From: an uncultured Corynebacterium sp.
Lineage (GTDB): Bacteria; Actinomycetota; Actinomycetes; Mycobacteriales; Mycobacteriaceae
Assembly (NCBI RefSeq): GCF_946221935.1
Contig: NZ_CAMIGN010000010.1
Location: forward strand, 34,628 to 98,627
Reading direction: 5' to 3'
DNA: 64,000 bases
Part shown: positions 28,656-38,193 of the stretch, piece by piece
Layout of the letters: every line of letters begins with the position of its first letter
Position numbering within the stretch: position 1 is the stretch's first letter
The notes under the pieces: generated by a model
Database searches by the model: none
What the model was told of the DNA's origin: nothing
Seen by the model: the letters and a program-made list of their open reading frames with translations, nothing else
Program-made: the position numbers and the translations under genes

Positions 28656-30458
28656 CTACTTTTCCTTCTGGCCCTGCTGGCCCTTCTTAGGCTTGAAATC
28701 GATGCCAGATTCCTTACGCTGCGCTGCGGAAATTTCGCCCGGAGCGTCGGTCAGAGGATCCACGCCACCGCCGGACTTGGGGAAGGCGATAACGTCGCGG
28801 ATGGAATCGAAGCCACCCAAAAGGGAAACAATGCGATCCCAGCCGAAAGCGATGCCGCCGTGTGGCGGGGCGCCGAAGGCGAACGCATCGAGCAGGAAGC
28901 CGAACTTCTCGCGAGCCTCCTCTTCGCTGATCCCCATGACCTTGAACACGCGCTCCTGGACGTCGGGCTGGTGGATACGGATAGAACCGCCACCAATCTC
29001 GTTGCCGTTACACACGATGTCGTAGGCGTAGGCCAGGGCCTCGCCCGGGTTCTCGTCGAAGTTGTCCAGGTATTCCGGCTTCGGGGAGGTAAAGGCGTGG
29101 TGCACGGCGGTCCAAGCGGAGTTGCCCAGAGCCACGTCGCCGGAGGCTGTGGCGTCTGCAGCCGGTTCGAACAGAGGGGCGTCCACGACCCAGGTGAAGG
29201 CCCAGTCGCCTTCCTTGATGAGCCCCAGCTTGTTGGCGATCTCACCGCGCGCTGCACCCAGCAGGGCACGCGACGGCTTCGTTTCGCCCGCAGCGAAGAA
29301 GATGCAGTCGCCCGGCTTAGCGCCGACGTGCTCGGCGATGCTAGCGCGCTCAGCGTCGGTAATGTTCTTGGCCACCGGACCAGACAACTCGCCGTCCTCG
29401 CCAACCAGAATGTAGGCCAAGCCCTTCGCACCGCGCTGCTTTGCCCATTCCTGCCACGCATCTAGCTGGCGGCGTGGCTGGTCTGCACCACCGTCCATGA
29501 CGACTGCGCCGACATACTCGTTTTGGAAAACGCGGAAGGTTGTGTCCTTGAAGAACTCGGTGCACTCAGTGATTTGGATATCGAAGCGCAGATCCGGCTT
29601 GTCAGAGCCGTAGTACTTCATTGCATCGGCGTAGGTCATGCGCGGAATCGGGGTGGAGATTTCGTAGCCGATCTCCTTCCAGATAGCCACCAGGATTTCC
29701 TCGGCCAGGGAGATCACGTCTTCCTGGTCGACGAACGACATCTCGACGTCCAGCTGGGTGAACTCCGGCTGACGGTCGGCGCGGAAGTCCTCGTCGCGGT
29801 AGCAGCGGGCGATCTGGTAGTAGCGCTCCATGCCAGCCACCATCAGCAGCTGCTTGAACAGCTGCGGGGACTGCGGCAGGGCGTAGAAGGTACCCGGGCG
29901 CAGACGCGCCGGCACCAGGAAGTCACGAGCGCCCTCCGGGGTGGAGCGCGTCAGCGTCGGAGTTTCGATTTCCGTGAAGTCGTGGTTGGCCAGCACACCG
30001 CGGGCGGCCTGGTTCACGCGAGAACGCAGACGCAGAGCATCACCTTGGGACTTGCGACGCAGGTCAAGGTAGCGGTACTTCAGGCGAGTCTCCTCGCCCA
30101 CCTCACCGGAGGTGGAAGGATCGTCAATCTGGAACGGTAGTGCAGCCGAGGCATTCAGAACTTCCAGCTCGGAAACGTTGACCTCGATGCCGCCGGAAGC
30201 CAGGTTTGGGTTCTCCGATCCTTCAGGTCGGGATTCGACCACGCCGGTGACCTTGAGGCAGTATTCGCTGCGCAGGTCGTGCGCGCGCTCGGCTACCTCG
30301 GACTCACGGAAAACGACCTGTGCCACGCCGGTACGGTCGCGCAGGTCGATGAAGATGACGCCACCGTGGTCGCGTCGACGACCGACCCAGCCAGTTAAGG
30401 TCACTTCATCGCCGATGTTTTCTGGGCGCAGCTCGCCCGCAAGGTGTGTGCGCAGCAC
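28656..30458 (-). CDS. aspS: Aspartyl-tRNA synthetase (Asp or Asp/Asn type)
   Basis: Class II synthetase with the bacterial layout. The N-terminal OB-fold anticodon domain has VTLTGWVGRRRDHGGVIFIDLRD (residues 19-41), motif 2 reads YYQIARCYRDEDFRADRQPEFTQLD, a GAD insert follows, and motif 3 contains GIAFGWDRI. Length 600. Whether it also charges tRNA-Asn depends on gatCAB and asnS elsewhere in the genome. Its 134 bp upstream region is shared with a divergent metallopeptidase gene. Confidence 0.98.
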   Translation of the reverse strand: MLRTHLAGELRPENIGDEVTLTGWVGRRRDHGGVIFIDLRDRTGVAQVVFRESEVAERAHDLRSEYCLKVTGVVESRPEGSENPNLASGGIEVNVSELEVLNASAALPFQIDDPSTSGEVGEETRLKYRYLDLRRKSQGDALRLRSRVNQAARGVLANHDFTEIETPTLTRSTPEGARDFLVPARLRPGTFYALPQSPQLFKQLLMVAGMERYYQIARCYRDEDFRADRQPEFTQLDVEMSFVDQEDVISLAEEILVAIWKEIGYEISTPIPRMTYADAMKYYGSDKPDLRFDIQITECTEFFKDTTFRVFQNEYVGAVVMDGGADQPRRQLDAWQEWAKQRGAKGLAYILVGEDGELSGPVAKNITDAERASIAEHVGAKPGDCIFFAAGETKPSRALLGAARGEIANKLGLIKEGDWAFTWVVDAPLFEPAADATASGDVALGNSAWTAVHHAFTSPKPEYLDNFDENPGEALAYAYDIVCNGNEIGGGSIRIHQPDVQERVFKVMGISEEEAREKFGFLLDAFAFGAPPHGGIAFGWDRIVSLLGGFDSIRDVIAFPKSGGGVDPLTDAPGEISAAQRKESGIDFKPKKGQQGQKEK

Positions 30459-30548
30459 GTTCCTCAGAGTCCTTCCTCGTTATTGTTCGCGTAAGTGTTA
30501 GCTAGTGTTAGCTTTTGAGCCTTTTTCGACCTTACAGCTTACCTTGTC

Positions 30549-30566
30549 CATATAAGGCTGTATATG
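30549..30566. promoter_or_regulatory. Inverted repeat CATATA-N6-TATATG in the aspS/metallopeptidase divergent region
   Basis: Perfect 6-bp arms separated by AGGCTG, centred about 35 bp before the metallopeptidase GTG. It lies where promoter elements for the plus-strand gene would be expected and may be an operator or a chance AT-rich palindrome. Confidence 0.35.
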
Positions 30567-30592
30567 TCACCTAGGTATGGCACGATTCACTT

Positions 30593-31552
30593 GTGACTTT
30601 CAACAATAATTTGAACAATTACTCCGATCGTGGCCAGCGCGGAGGTACCGGCTCCGGCGGTGGCGGTTTCGGCCTCGGGGGCGGGGGTGGCAACCAAGGT
30701 GGGGGCGGCGGCCTGTTTACCGGCCTACTTTTTGGCGCCCTCGCTCGCCGCTTCGGCATTCCGGGAATCATCGTTGCCGCCATTCTGGTGTTCCTCTTTA
30801 ACGGCGGACTCGGAATGTTGGGTGGGAACAATGCCTCCGACCAGCGTGCGGGCGTCAGTAATAGTAGGCAGGGTGAAGGCTTCGAGCACTGCAAGACCGC
30901 CGATGACGCGAATAAGGACGACGACTGCCGAATCCTGGCGACCGCGACTTCCGTCGACGATTTCTGGGGCCGAGCACTTCCCGAGGAAGCCGGGATCGAT
31001 TACACCAAGCCTGGGCTTGTGATTGCCGAAGGCCAAACCAGTACCAGGTGCGGATCGGCAAACCTCGCCAGCACAGGGCCTTTCTACTGCCCAGGCGACG
31101 AGACGGTGTACATGTCCACGCCCTTCTTCAAGGAGCTAAAAAAGATGGGCGGTTCCGATGGACCGTTCGCACAGATGTACGTCACTGCCCACGAGTTCGG
31201 CCACCACATTCAGCAGCTGGAAGGGAACCTGGGGCTAAGCGACTACGACAATCCAGGCGAGGACTCCAATGCGGTGAAAATGGAAGTCCAAGCCGACTGC
31301 TACGCCGGTGTGTGGGCCCAGAACGCAGATAAGGGCGAGGGAGCTCTCTTGGAGCCCCTCACCCAGGAGCAGGTCGAGGAGGCAATTAAGACCGCCCGTG
31401 CCATTGGTGATGACGCCATCCAGTCCAGCGCGGGGCAGGAGGTTAACCCTGACAAATGGACCCACGGATCCTCAAAGATGCGCGTGGACTGGTTTATGCG
31501 CGGCTACCAGGGTGGCACTATGAAGTCCTGCCACCAGGACTTCCAGCGCTAA
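30593..31552 (+). CDS. Membrane-anchored putative neutral zinc metallopeptidase (YpfJ family)
   Basis: A 319-residue protein of the zinc_metallopeptidase (YpfJ) family. The first 40 residues are Gly/Asn-rich and of low complexity. One transmembrane helix follows at about 57-78. The extracytoplasmic domain has the gluzincin motif HEFGHH at 200-205, with a further acidic ligand probably in the KMEVQADCYAG segment. Four cysteines occur in pairs characteristic of the family. GTG start. It stands alone on the plus strand, divergent from aspS and convergent with the NucH gene. Substrate unknown. Confidence 0.9.
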   Translation: MTFNNNLNNYSDRGQRGGTGSGGGGFGLGGGGGNQGGGGGLFTGLLFGALARRFGIPGIIVAAILVFLFNGGLGMLGGNNASDQRAGVSNSRQGEGFEHCKTADDANKDDDCRILATATSVDDFWGRALPEEAGIDYTKPGLVIAEGQTSTRCGSANLASTGPFYCPGDETVYMSTPFFKELKKMGGSDGPFAQMYVTAHEFGHHIQQLEGNLGLSDYDNPGEDSNAVKMEVQADCYAGVWAQNADKGEGALLEPLTQEQVEEAIKTARAIGDDAIQSSAGQEVNPDKWTHGSSKMRVDWFMRGYQGGTMKSCHQDFQR

Positions 31553-31581
31553 ACGCCCTGGATAGTGGCCTAGATACTGCC

Positions 31582-34386
31582 CTAGCGCTGCGGAGGAAGG
31601 AAAGGCCGCAGCCAGCTTGGCACAGCGTGGGCTGGAATCAGGTGGTTGATCCAACCCCATACGCCGGCGCCGCCGGCGCCCAGGGCGATAATGCCCAGGA
31701 TGATCGTGGTGATGATGCCATCCTTGGCAGAGCCACTGATTTCGCCCTTCTGGTTATCGCTAGAACCCGAAGATCCTGTGGAACCAGGGGTATCCGAGGA
31801 GCCAGAAGATCCACCCGGCTTGTCGGGGTTGCCGGGGTTACCGGGGTCGCCCGGCTCCTGCGGATCCGGAGTCGGCTTCGGGTCAGCCCCCGGAGCATTG
31901 AAGCCCACCTTGATCGGATCGTGATCCGAAGCACGGAAGACATTCGGCTCATAGAAGTTCACCACGTTGTAGTTCCGGCGCGAATACTCAAACGCCACCG
32001 ACTCGTCGGCGTTGATGTCCCAGACATCCGCACCGGTGGCCAGTTGCGTTGCTTTTTCATTGGCTAGCACGTGATCCAGGGATCCCAAGCGTCCGCCGAA
32101 CTGGTAGGAGTGGCCTGCCTCGTACTTATCTTCGAGGTTGGTGTAGCCCGCCTGCTCGATGATGCTGATTGCTTCTTCCTTTGCATAAGCATTGAAGTCT
32201 CCTAACACGAACTGTGGCTTGTCCTTGAGATCGGGATCCTCGCGCAACCACTTCACCAGCTCGCGGGACATGTCGGCTCGCAGACGGGCGTTGTTGCCTT
32301 GGCCGTCGCCGGTGTCAGTGTCTCCCCTGGCTACACTCCCCTTGGACTTGTAGTGGTTGACAACCGCCACGAATGCCTGGTCATCAGCCGCGCCCTTGTT
32401 CTTGAACTGCTGAGCCAGTGGTTGACGGGCAATCCCGTCGAAGGCGTTAACGTCGAGAATCTTGGACTCCCCGACCGGCTCTACCTTGTCCGGCTGGTAG
32501 ATAAACGCCGTGCGGATCACATCCTCGTTCTTCGCCACCTTGCTCGGGCTTGGCACGTACTTCCAATTTCCGCCAGCTTTGTTGAGCTCATCAACGAGGT
32601 GCTTCAGTGCTGCATCGCGGTCCTGGCCGAAGCCAGCGGAGTTCTCAATCTCTTCCAGCCCCAAAACGGAGACGTTGAGGGTGTTGATTGCCTTGACGAT
32701 CTTGGACTGCTGGTCCTTGAATGCTTGTTCCGAGTAGGCTCCACGAACCTTGCAGGAATCAGTAGCTACGGGGTTGCCTTCGCGATCGTTGTAAGCCTTG
32801 CAGCCGGCCTCGCCTTGCCCCAAATCGGTGAAGTAGTTCAACACGTTAAAGCTGGCAATGGAATGGCTACCGCCGACGGCCTTCGGACCCTGTTCCTCGG
32901 CAGGACGTGAATCCTCCCAGCTGATCGGCAGGTCAGCCTGGGCAGTGTCACCCGTGATCTGACGTGTCGGCTGCAATCCCCACGTTTTGAAATTGTAGGA
33001 AAGCACCACCGGGTTGGCGAAGCTTACCTGATCCCCGGAGCGCAGCGACTTGATACCCTCCGCCGTCTTCAGGTACGGCTGTGGTGTATTTTGCGCATCC
33101 TTGTTGCGGAAGTAATTCAGCGTCGCGCCATCGTCCAGGGTAACGACGCGCTTGGCATTACCGGCCTCATAAGCTTGAGCTTCCGCACCGGGCGCCACCA
33201 TGGCAGTCGCCTGGTACAGGGGCTTGTCACCTTCCACCAGGTCTACAGTGCCGTACTGGTTCAGGTTGTAGTTGTTGGTGACGGTGTACGTCGCAGATGG
33301 CTTGAACAGCATGTGCTCATTTGCCTCGCGAGTCTCCTCGTCTAGAGGGATCGAATCAGAGATTGGTTCTGGCTTTTCGCCACAGTCTTCGGCAGGGTTG
33401 GTGGATTCGGTGTACTTTGCATAACCGATCTGCGTAGATTCGGCGTGCTCTCCTACCTTGCCCGTAACAACGACGCACTTACCCAGGTCGGCTGGGGTGC
33501 CATTCTTGCCGGTGTAGACGAACACAGCTTGGGAGGCCTCTCCCGGCTTGTGCAGCTTGGCTTTGCCTCCCTCCTGAATCGTGAAGCCATCGAATCCCCC
33601 GGAAGGGTAGCTAGCGGTTACCCAGCCTGCGGTCTTTACTTCTTTGTCCACCAGCGGGGACTCTGCACCCGTGCCCTGGATCTCGGAGATCTCCTTCTGC
33701 TCTGCTTCGCCCGGTTGTTCCGGATTAGTGGGATTTTCCGGCTGTTCCGGTGCCGTCGCATTGGGATCAAGAGCATTACCACCGCTGAAACGTGGAGCCG
33801 GAGCGCCGACGGTGAAGTCGACGCTATTGTCGTCGGTATCCTTGCCATCGGCAGCACGAGCTGCTGCCTTGGTGGAGCTCAGAGTCCCAGTACCGGCAGT
33901 TTCATTCACCTGCGCATTGCCGTAGCCCACAATGTCGATCGCGGGGTTACCTGCAGCCCATTTGTCGGCGGTGTCGCTCAACACGACGGTGCCATTGGAA
34001 CCGCTCAGATCCAGGTTGTCCCCGGTGGCGTCCGAAACAAAGTCCTGGGTACCGCCATTACGCGCAGCGCCCTTGATCAGGTAGAACGACTTCGGCTGAA
34101 TCGTGCCGGATAGGGCAACGGGGTGGCCATTGTTACCTCCCTTTGCGGAAAGATATTGGACGGTCCAGCCGTCCAGACTGATGGGCTTATCGGTTGGGTT
34201 GAAAAGCTCCACATAGTCATTCTTCAAGGTGGCGCCAGAGTTTCCGCCGCCACCGTAAACAGCGCTGATGACGACGTTATCTCCAGCGGGGGTTGCTCCT
34301 ACGGTTGGAACAGAAAGGACATTGGCGCCGAGTGCCAAAGCACTGAACGTTGCGACGGAAGTGATGGTTTTGAAACGAGCCTTCAT
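31582..34386 (-). CDS. nucH: Surface-anchored ExeM/NucH-type endonuclease with lamin-tail domain
   Basis: A 934-residue secreted nuclease. The signal peptide ends near VGATPAG (residue 33). A lamin-tail domain covers about 37-200, a Pro/Glu linker about 215-233 and an OB-fold about 235-330. The endonuclease/exonuclease/phosphatase domain lies at about 510-830, with catalytic segments ASFNVLNYF, LGLEEIEN, VVNHYKSKG, VLGDFNAY and SDHDPI. A Gly/Ser/Pro linker with 9-bp repeats leads to a C-terminal transmembrane helix and the tail W-INH-LIPAH-VP-WLRPF. Probably degrades extracellular DNA for phosphate, together with ushA 84 bp upstream. Confidence 0.9.
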   Translation of the reverse strand: MKARFKTITSVATFSALALGANVLSVPTVGATPAGDNVVISAVYGGGGNSGATLKNDYVELFNPTDKPISLDGWTVQYLSAKGGNNGHPVALSGTIQPKSFYLIKGAARNGGTQDFVSDATGDNLDLSGSNGTVVLSDTADKWAAGNPAIDIVGYGNAQVNETAGTGTLSSTKAAARAADGKDTDDNSVDFTVGAPAPRFSGGNALDPNATAPEQPENPTNPEQPGEAEQKEISEIQGTGAESPLVDKEVKTAGWVTASYPSGGFDGFTIQEGGKAKLHKPGEASQAVFVYTGKNGTPADLGKCVVVTGKVGEHAESTQIGYAKYTESTNPAEDCGEKPEPISDSIPLDEETREANEHMLFKPSATYTVTNNYNLNQYGTVDLVEGDKPLYQATAMVAPGAEAQAYEAGNAKRVVTLDDGATLNYFRNKDAQNTPQPYLKTAEGIKSLRSGDQVSFANPVVLSYNFKTWGLQPTRQITGDTAQADLPISWEDSRPAEEQGPKAVGGSHSIASFNVLNYFTDLGQGEAGCKAYNDREGNPVATDSCKVRGAYSEQAFKDQQSKIVKAINTLNVSVLGLEEIENSAGFGQDRDAALKHLVDELNKAGGNWKYVPSPSKVAKNEDVIRTAFIYQPDKVEPVGESKILDVNAFDGIARQPLAQQFKNKGAADDQAFVAVVNHYKSKGSVARGDTDTGDGQGNNARLRADMSRELVKWLREDPDLKDKPQFVLGDFNAYAKEEAISIIEQAGYTNLEDKYEAGHSYQFGGRLGSLDHVLANEKATQLATGADVWDINADESVAFEYSRRNYNVVNFYEPNVFRASDHDPIKVGFNAPGADPKPTPDPQEPGDPGNPGNPDKPGGSSGSSDTPGSTGSSGSSDNQKGEISGSAKDGIITTIILGIIALGAGGAGVWGWINHLIPAHAVPSWLRPFLPPQR

Positions 34387-34470
34387 ATTTCTTCAAGCCT
34401 TCTGGTGAAAACAGCCCCCGCATTGAAGATGCGAGAGCTGAAATGGTGAATCAGTGTTGATGTCAGGTGA

Positions 34471-36609
34471 TTAGATGTGGAACAGGTCGCGAGCCCACTT
34501 CGGCAGGATATGGGTCGGGATGCCACCGTGGTTCTGCACCCAAGCGATGGCAGTTGCGCCACCGATGATCACGGCGAGGATTCCCAAGACGGCGCCCAAG
34601 ATGCCGCCGGTGGAGGAACCGGACAGGGAGCCTTCTGCACCCGGCTTCTCGTCCGACGTTGCACCGCAGCCACGATCGACATCGAGCTTGCCTTCGACGG
34701 AGATCGGGTAGTTCAGCTTAGAGCCAGCATCGGTGGTGATCTGCAGGAACGCAGCCTCTTCTGGAACGGTAAGGTTGACGGTAGCCTTGCCGGTTTCGTC
34801 GCGGGAGTCGGTGACCGTGTTGTCCATGTCCGCGGAAGCTTCGCCGACGGTGATGGCCTTCTTGCCCTCGCAGCGCAGGAACTTCGCGGTCGCCGTCTTC
34901 GGCTTTGCCTCAGGACCCGTGTAGCTCAGGGAGCTGAGCTTAACGGTCACGTCCTTGTTCGGAGCCAGGATGGTCCCGCGCAGCGCCTCGTCGGTCACCT
35001 CAGCCTTGTCCACGCCAGCGCCGGACAGCTGCACGCCCACGGAGGTCTGGTTCGGGCGAATCGAGATATCCGAGTTGTCGTTCAGGTAGAGGTTGAATAC
35101 ATCAACATCGATCTGCCCTGCGTCCTGGAACTTTCCCTTCGCGAAGGAATCGAAACCATCGCCACCGGTGAGCAAGAAGCTGGAGCCCGCCACGCGGTAG
35201 GTCTTCGCCGGATCCAGGGGCTTACCGTCGATGGTGACGTAGGAGATGCGCTTACCCTGCTCAGCGTCCGGGTTGTAGGCATACTGCACGTTCTTGGACA
35301 GACCCAGCGACAGCATCGGGCGCTTGCCACCCGGCTGCCACTGCTGCTCGAGAGCATTCTTCAGGTCCTCACCAGTGATCTCCACAACGCCCAGGGAGTT
35401 GCCGAACGGCTGGACGGCGAATGCCTCAGCGAAGGTCACCTCGCCGGATGCCAGGTCCTCACGCACACCACCTGCGTTCATAACACCGATGTCGGCGTTC
35501 AGGTCGGTCAGCTTGTTTACACCGTACAGGGTGGCGTCCGCGATCATGGAGTTCAGGGAGGACTCGGTGCCGCGGTTGGTGCCAGTCTCAGCACCGGCGT
35601 CTGCACCACGGTAGAAATCGTTCTTCAGGTTCGTGACAACCTTCTCCCCCTCGATCTCCGAGTTTTTCTTCGCTGCGGTGACGATCTCCGCCACTTCTTC
35701 ATCCGGCGTGGAGCCACAGCGGTCCATCATGTCTTTAGCGGTGCGGTTGGTGGCGGTAACAGACACGACCTTCTTGGCGGCCTTGTCATAGACGATGTCA
35801 ATGTCAGCCAGATCCATTCCGTAATTGGCCGGCTGCACCAGAACCGGCTTGCCGTCCAGCTTGCGCAGAACATGAGTGTGGCCAGCGATTACTGCATCCA
35901 CCTTGTCAGAGAATCCGGTGTTGTCCATGCCCTCGTGAACCAGACCCACGATAACGTCAGCCTCTCCACTCTCCTTCAGGCGCTGTGCCTCTGCATTAGT
36001 GGCGGCCACTGGGTCGGTAAAGCTAATGCCCTTGATGCCGTCTGGAGAAACGAGCTCAGAGGTCGTGTCAGTCACGGTACCGACATACCCGATCTTCACG
36101 CCGTCCTTTTCGATGACCTTAGAAGGGGCGAGCTGTGCGCCCTTAACGTTCGCGCCCAAGTAGGGGAACTTTGCCAACTTGTCGCCGTTCACACCAACCC
36201 GGCCTTCGAGGTCATCCCACCCCTTGTCGAACTCGTGGTTACCTACTGCGGAGGTCTCCAGCCCCATCTTGTTCAGTGCCTCAATGGTGGGCTCGTCCTT
36301 CAAAATTGAGGACTCGAAGGGAGAGCCACCGATGTTGTCACCCGCAGAAACAAAGCTGGTGTTCGGGTTCTCCTCGCGCTCCTTGTTGATGTAGCAGGCC
36401 ATCACTGCCGCGCCGGGTTCCGAAATGTTTTCCTCGCGGTCCTTTGCCTGGGACAGGTGACCGTGGAAGTCGGTAACACCGAGGATGTTGAGACTGACTT
36501 GGTCGGACTCAGCTGCATACGCGGGGACATTCAGGCCCGCGAGGGCAAGGGTGGGCGCCATGGCGAAAGTCACGACGGCGCGGGAACTGCGGCGGGACAA
36601 CTTAAACAC
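34471..36609 (-). CDS. ushA: Surface-anchored UshA-type 5'-nucleotidase / 2',3'-cyclic phosphodiesterase
   Basis: A 712-residue secreted enzyme that releases phosphate from nucleotides. Signal peptide to about residue 32 (NVPAYA). The metallophosphoesterase domain shows GVTDFHGHL, GDNIGGSPFES, GNHEFDKG, LVHEG and GHTHV. The 5'-nucleotidase C-domain has NAGGVREDL and VQPFGNSL. A further Cys-containing domain is followed by a Ser/Gly linker, a transmembrane helix (about 667-690) and the tail W-QNH-GIPTH-LP-WARD. GTG start with GAGGAGA. UshA and NucH of C. glutamicum belong to the phosphate-starvation response, so similar control is likely but no operator was recognised. Confidence 0.93.
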   Translation of the reverse strand: MFKLSRRSSRAVVTFAMAPTLALAGLNVPAYAAESDQVSLNILGVTDFHGHLSQAKDREENISEPGAAVMACYINKEREENPNTSFVSAGDNIGGSPFESSILKDEPTIEALNKMGLETSAVGNHEFDKGWDDLEGRVGVNGDKLAKFPYLGANVKGAQLAPSKVIEKDGVKIGYVGTVTDTTSELVSPDGIKGISFTDPVAATNAEAQRLKESGEADVIVGLVHEGMDNTGFSDKVDAVIAGHTHVLRKLDGKPVLVQPANYGMDLADIDIVYDKAAKKVVSVTATNRTAKDMMDRCGSTPDEEVAEIVTAAKKNSEIEGEKVVTNLKNDFYRGADAGAETGTNRGTESSLNSMIADATLYGVNKLTDLNADIGVMNAGGVREDLASGEVTFAEAFAVQPFGNSLGVVEITGEDLKNALEQQWQPGGKRPMLSLGLSKNVQYAYNPDAEQGKRISYVTIDGKPLDPAKTYRVAGSSFLLTGGDGFDSFAKGKFQDAGQIDVDVFNLYLNDNSDISIRPNQTSVGVQLSGAGVDKAEVTDEALRGTILAPNKDVTVKLSSLSYTGPEAKPKTATAKFLRCEGKKAITVGEASADMDNTVTDSRDETGKATVNLTVPEEAAFLQITTDAGSKLNYPISVEGKLDVDRGCGATSDEKPGAEGSLSGSSTGGILGAVLGILAVIIGGATAIAWVQNHGGIPTHILPKWARDLFHI

Positions 36610-36787
36610 TTGGGGCTTTCTCCTCGTTGGAAATCGTCAATCGCAAACAATTGCGTAAAAAGAAGGTGTTACAACGAATGAGAGCTAACCATCGTTACGT
36701 GTTTTTGTCTGTGCGCTCTTCCAAGTCAATCCCCACTTGAACTGCAACTTCACGTTAGGTAACAATTCTATTAATCTTTAATTCACC
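36610..36787. promoter_or_regulatory. AT-rich leader region of ushA
   Basis: About 180 bp between the hisS terminator and the ushA GTG, markedly richer in A+T than its surroundings and therefore the likely site of the ushA promoter. An inverted repeat CGCAA-ACAA-TTGCG lies at 36642-36655. I could not place a confident -10/-35 pair or PhoR repeats. Confidence 0.45.
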
Positions 36788-36818
36788 AAAAATACCCCCG
36801 CGTGGTGTTACGCGGGGG
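36788..36818 (-). terminator. Rho-independent terminator of hisS
   Basis: On the minus strand a perfect 9-bp stem CCCCCGCGT/ACGCGGGGG with a 6-base loop is followed by TATTTTT. It begins about 33 bp after the hisS stop. Confidence 0.92.
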
Positions 36819-36851
36819 CAATGGTGTGAACTGTGTGAATTCGACGCCGAT

Positions 36852-38171
36852 TTAAGCCTCGGCTGTCTTTTCCGTCAGCAGTTCCACAACTGCTGCCAGG
36901 TCTACCTCGTGTTGCTCGTGGGCTGCGAGATCCTTCACCGTCACCGTCCCCTCGGCCAACTCCTTATCACCCAGCACCAGGGCATACAGAGCGCCAGCGC
37001 GATCCGCTCCCTTCATCGCGCCCTTGAGCCCGCGATCGCCATAGGACATATCGGCCGGAATGCCACGGCCACGGAGGTCATTAACGATGTTGACCATGCG
37101 GCGCTTAGCCTCTGCGCCCAGTGCCACGCCGTAAACGTCGACCCTCCTGCCTGTGGACGCCTGCTTCTCCTCCGCTTCCAGCGCCAGCAAAGCTCGATCA
37201 ACGCCCAGCCCAAAGCCGATTCCCGAAAGATCCTGCCCGCCCAGCTGTGCCATCAGGCCGTCGTAGCGTCCGCCGCCGCCGATGCCGGACTGTGCACCCA
37301 GTCCATCGTGAACGAACTCGAAGCAGGTCTTTGTGTAGTAGTCGAGTCCGCGCACCATGCGCGGGTTGATGGTGTAATCAACTCCCAAATCATCAAGCAG
37401 CCCGGTCACGGTCTCGAAATGCTCGCGGGAGGTAGCACTCAAATGGTCGAGCATCAACGGTGCATCCGCCAACATCTCCTGCATCTCTGGACGCTTATCA
37501 TCGAGCACCCGCAGCGGGTTCAACTGCGCACGGCGTTGAGTTTCCTCATCCAGGGGCAAAGTTGCCAGGAAGTCTTGCAGCTTTTGTCGGTATGCAGGAC
37601 GGTCATCCCAGTCGCCCAAGCTGGTTAGCTCCAGGCGGAAGCCGGTGAGGCCTATGGAGGTAAAACAGCGGTTAGCCAGCGCGATGACCTCGGCATCTAG
37701 CGCGGGATCGTCCACGCCAATGGCCTCCACGCCGACCTGCTGGAGCTGACGGTAGCGGCCGGCCTGCGGGCGTTCGTAGCGGAAGAACGGGCCATTGTAG
37801 ACCAGTTTGACGGGTAGCTGTCCACGATCCAGATTGTGCTCAATGACGGAGCGCATGACGCCCGCAGTGCCCTCCGGCCGCAAGGTCACCGACCGACCGC
37901 CCCGGTCGGCAAAGGTATACATTTCCTTCGATACGACATCGGTGGATTCACCTACACCGCGAGCGAACAATGAGGTCTCCTCAAAGATCGGCAACTCCAC
38001 GTGCTCGTAACCTGCCGTGTGCGCCGCGGAGGTGAAGGCGTCCTTAACCGCCTTGAACTCCGCCGACGTCGGCGGAAAATAATCTGGCACGCCCTTTGGC
38101 GCGCTCAGGGCCTTAAACTTCTGGGTCTTAGGCTTCTGAGCCTTCTGTTGCTTCTTGTCGCTCTCAGTCAC
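36852..38171 (-). CDS. hisS: Histidyl-tRNA synthetase
   Basis: Class II synthetase. After a Lys/Gln-rich N-terminal extension of about 25 residues comes LSAPKGVPDYFPP. Motif 2 has YNGPFFRYERPQAGRYRQLQQVG, and the histidine-binding segments are MVRGLDYYTKTCFE and GGGGRYDGL. Length 439. GTG start. Gene order MBL hydrolase-hisS is the same as in mycobacteria. Confidence 0.98.
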   Translation of the reverse strand: MTESDKKQQKAQKPKTQKFKALSAPKGVPDYFPPTSAEFKAVKDAFTSAAHTAGYEHVELPIFEETSLFARGVGESTDVVSKEMYTFADRGGRSVTLRPEGTAGVMRSVIEHNLDRGQLPVKLVYNGPFFRYERPQAGRYRQLQQVGVEAIGVDDPALDAEVIALANRCFTSIGLTGFRLELTSLGDWDDRPAYRQKLQDFLATLPLDEETQRRAQLNPLRVLDDKRPEMQEMLADAPLMLDHLSATSREHFETVTGLLDDLGVDYTINPRMVRGLDYYTKTCFEFVHDGLGAQSGIGGGGRYDGLMAQLGGQDLSGIGFGLGVDRALLALEAEEKQASTGRRVDVYGVALGAEAKRRMVNIVNDLRGRGIPADMSYGDRGLKGAMKGADRAGALYALVLGDKELAEGTVTVKDLAAHEQHEVDLAAVVELLTEKTAEA

Positions 38172-38193
38172 AAAGAAACAGTCTACTAAACCG

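Noticed and set aside
31545..31589. Inverted arms AGCGCTA/TAGCGCT between the convergent metallopeptidase and nucH genes as a terminator
   Set aside because: The loop would be 31 bases with no U-tract on either side, so a functional terminator cannot be argued.
34477..36309. A 610-codon open frame on the plus strand opposite ushA
   Set aside because: It mirrors the ushA codon pattern, lacks any recognisable domain and has no own promoter context; long antisense frames are common in GC-rich genes with strong third-position bias.
36825..36842. Direct repeat GTGTGAACT/GTGTGAATT as PhoR box for ushA
   Set aside because: It lies next to the hisS stop, beyond the hisS terminator and about 220 bp from the ushA start; too far and too short to support.
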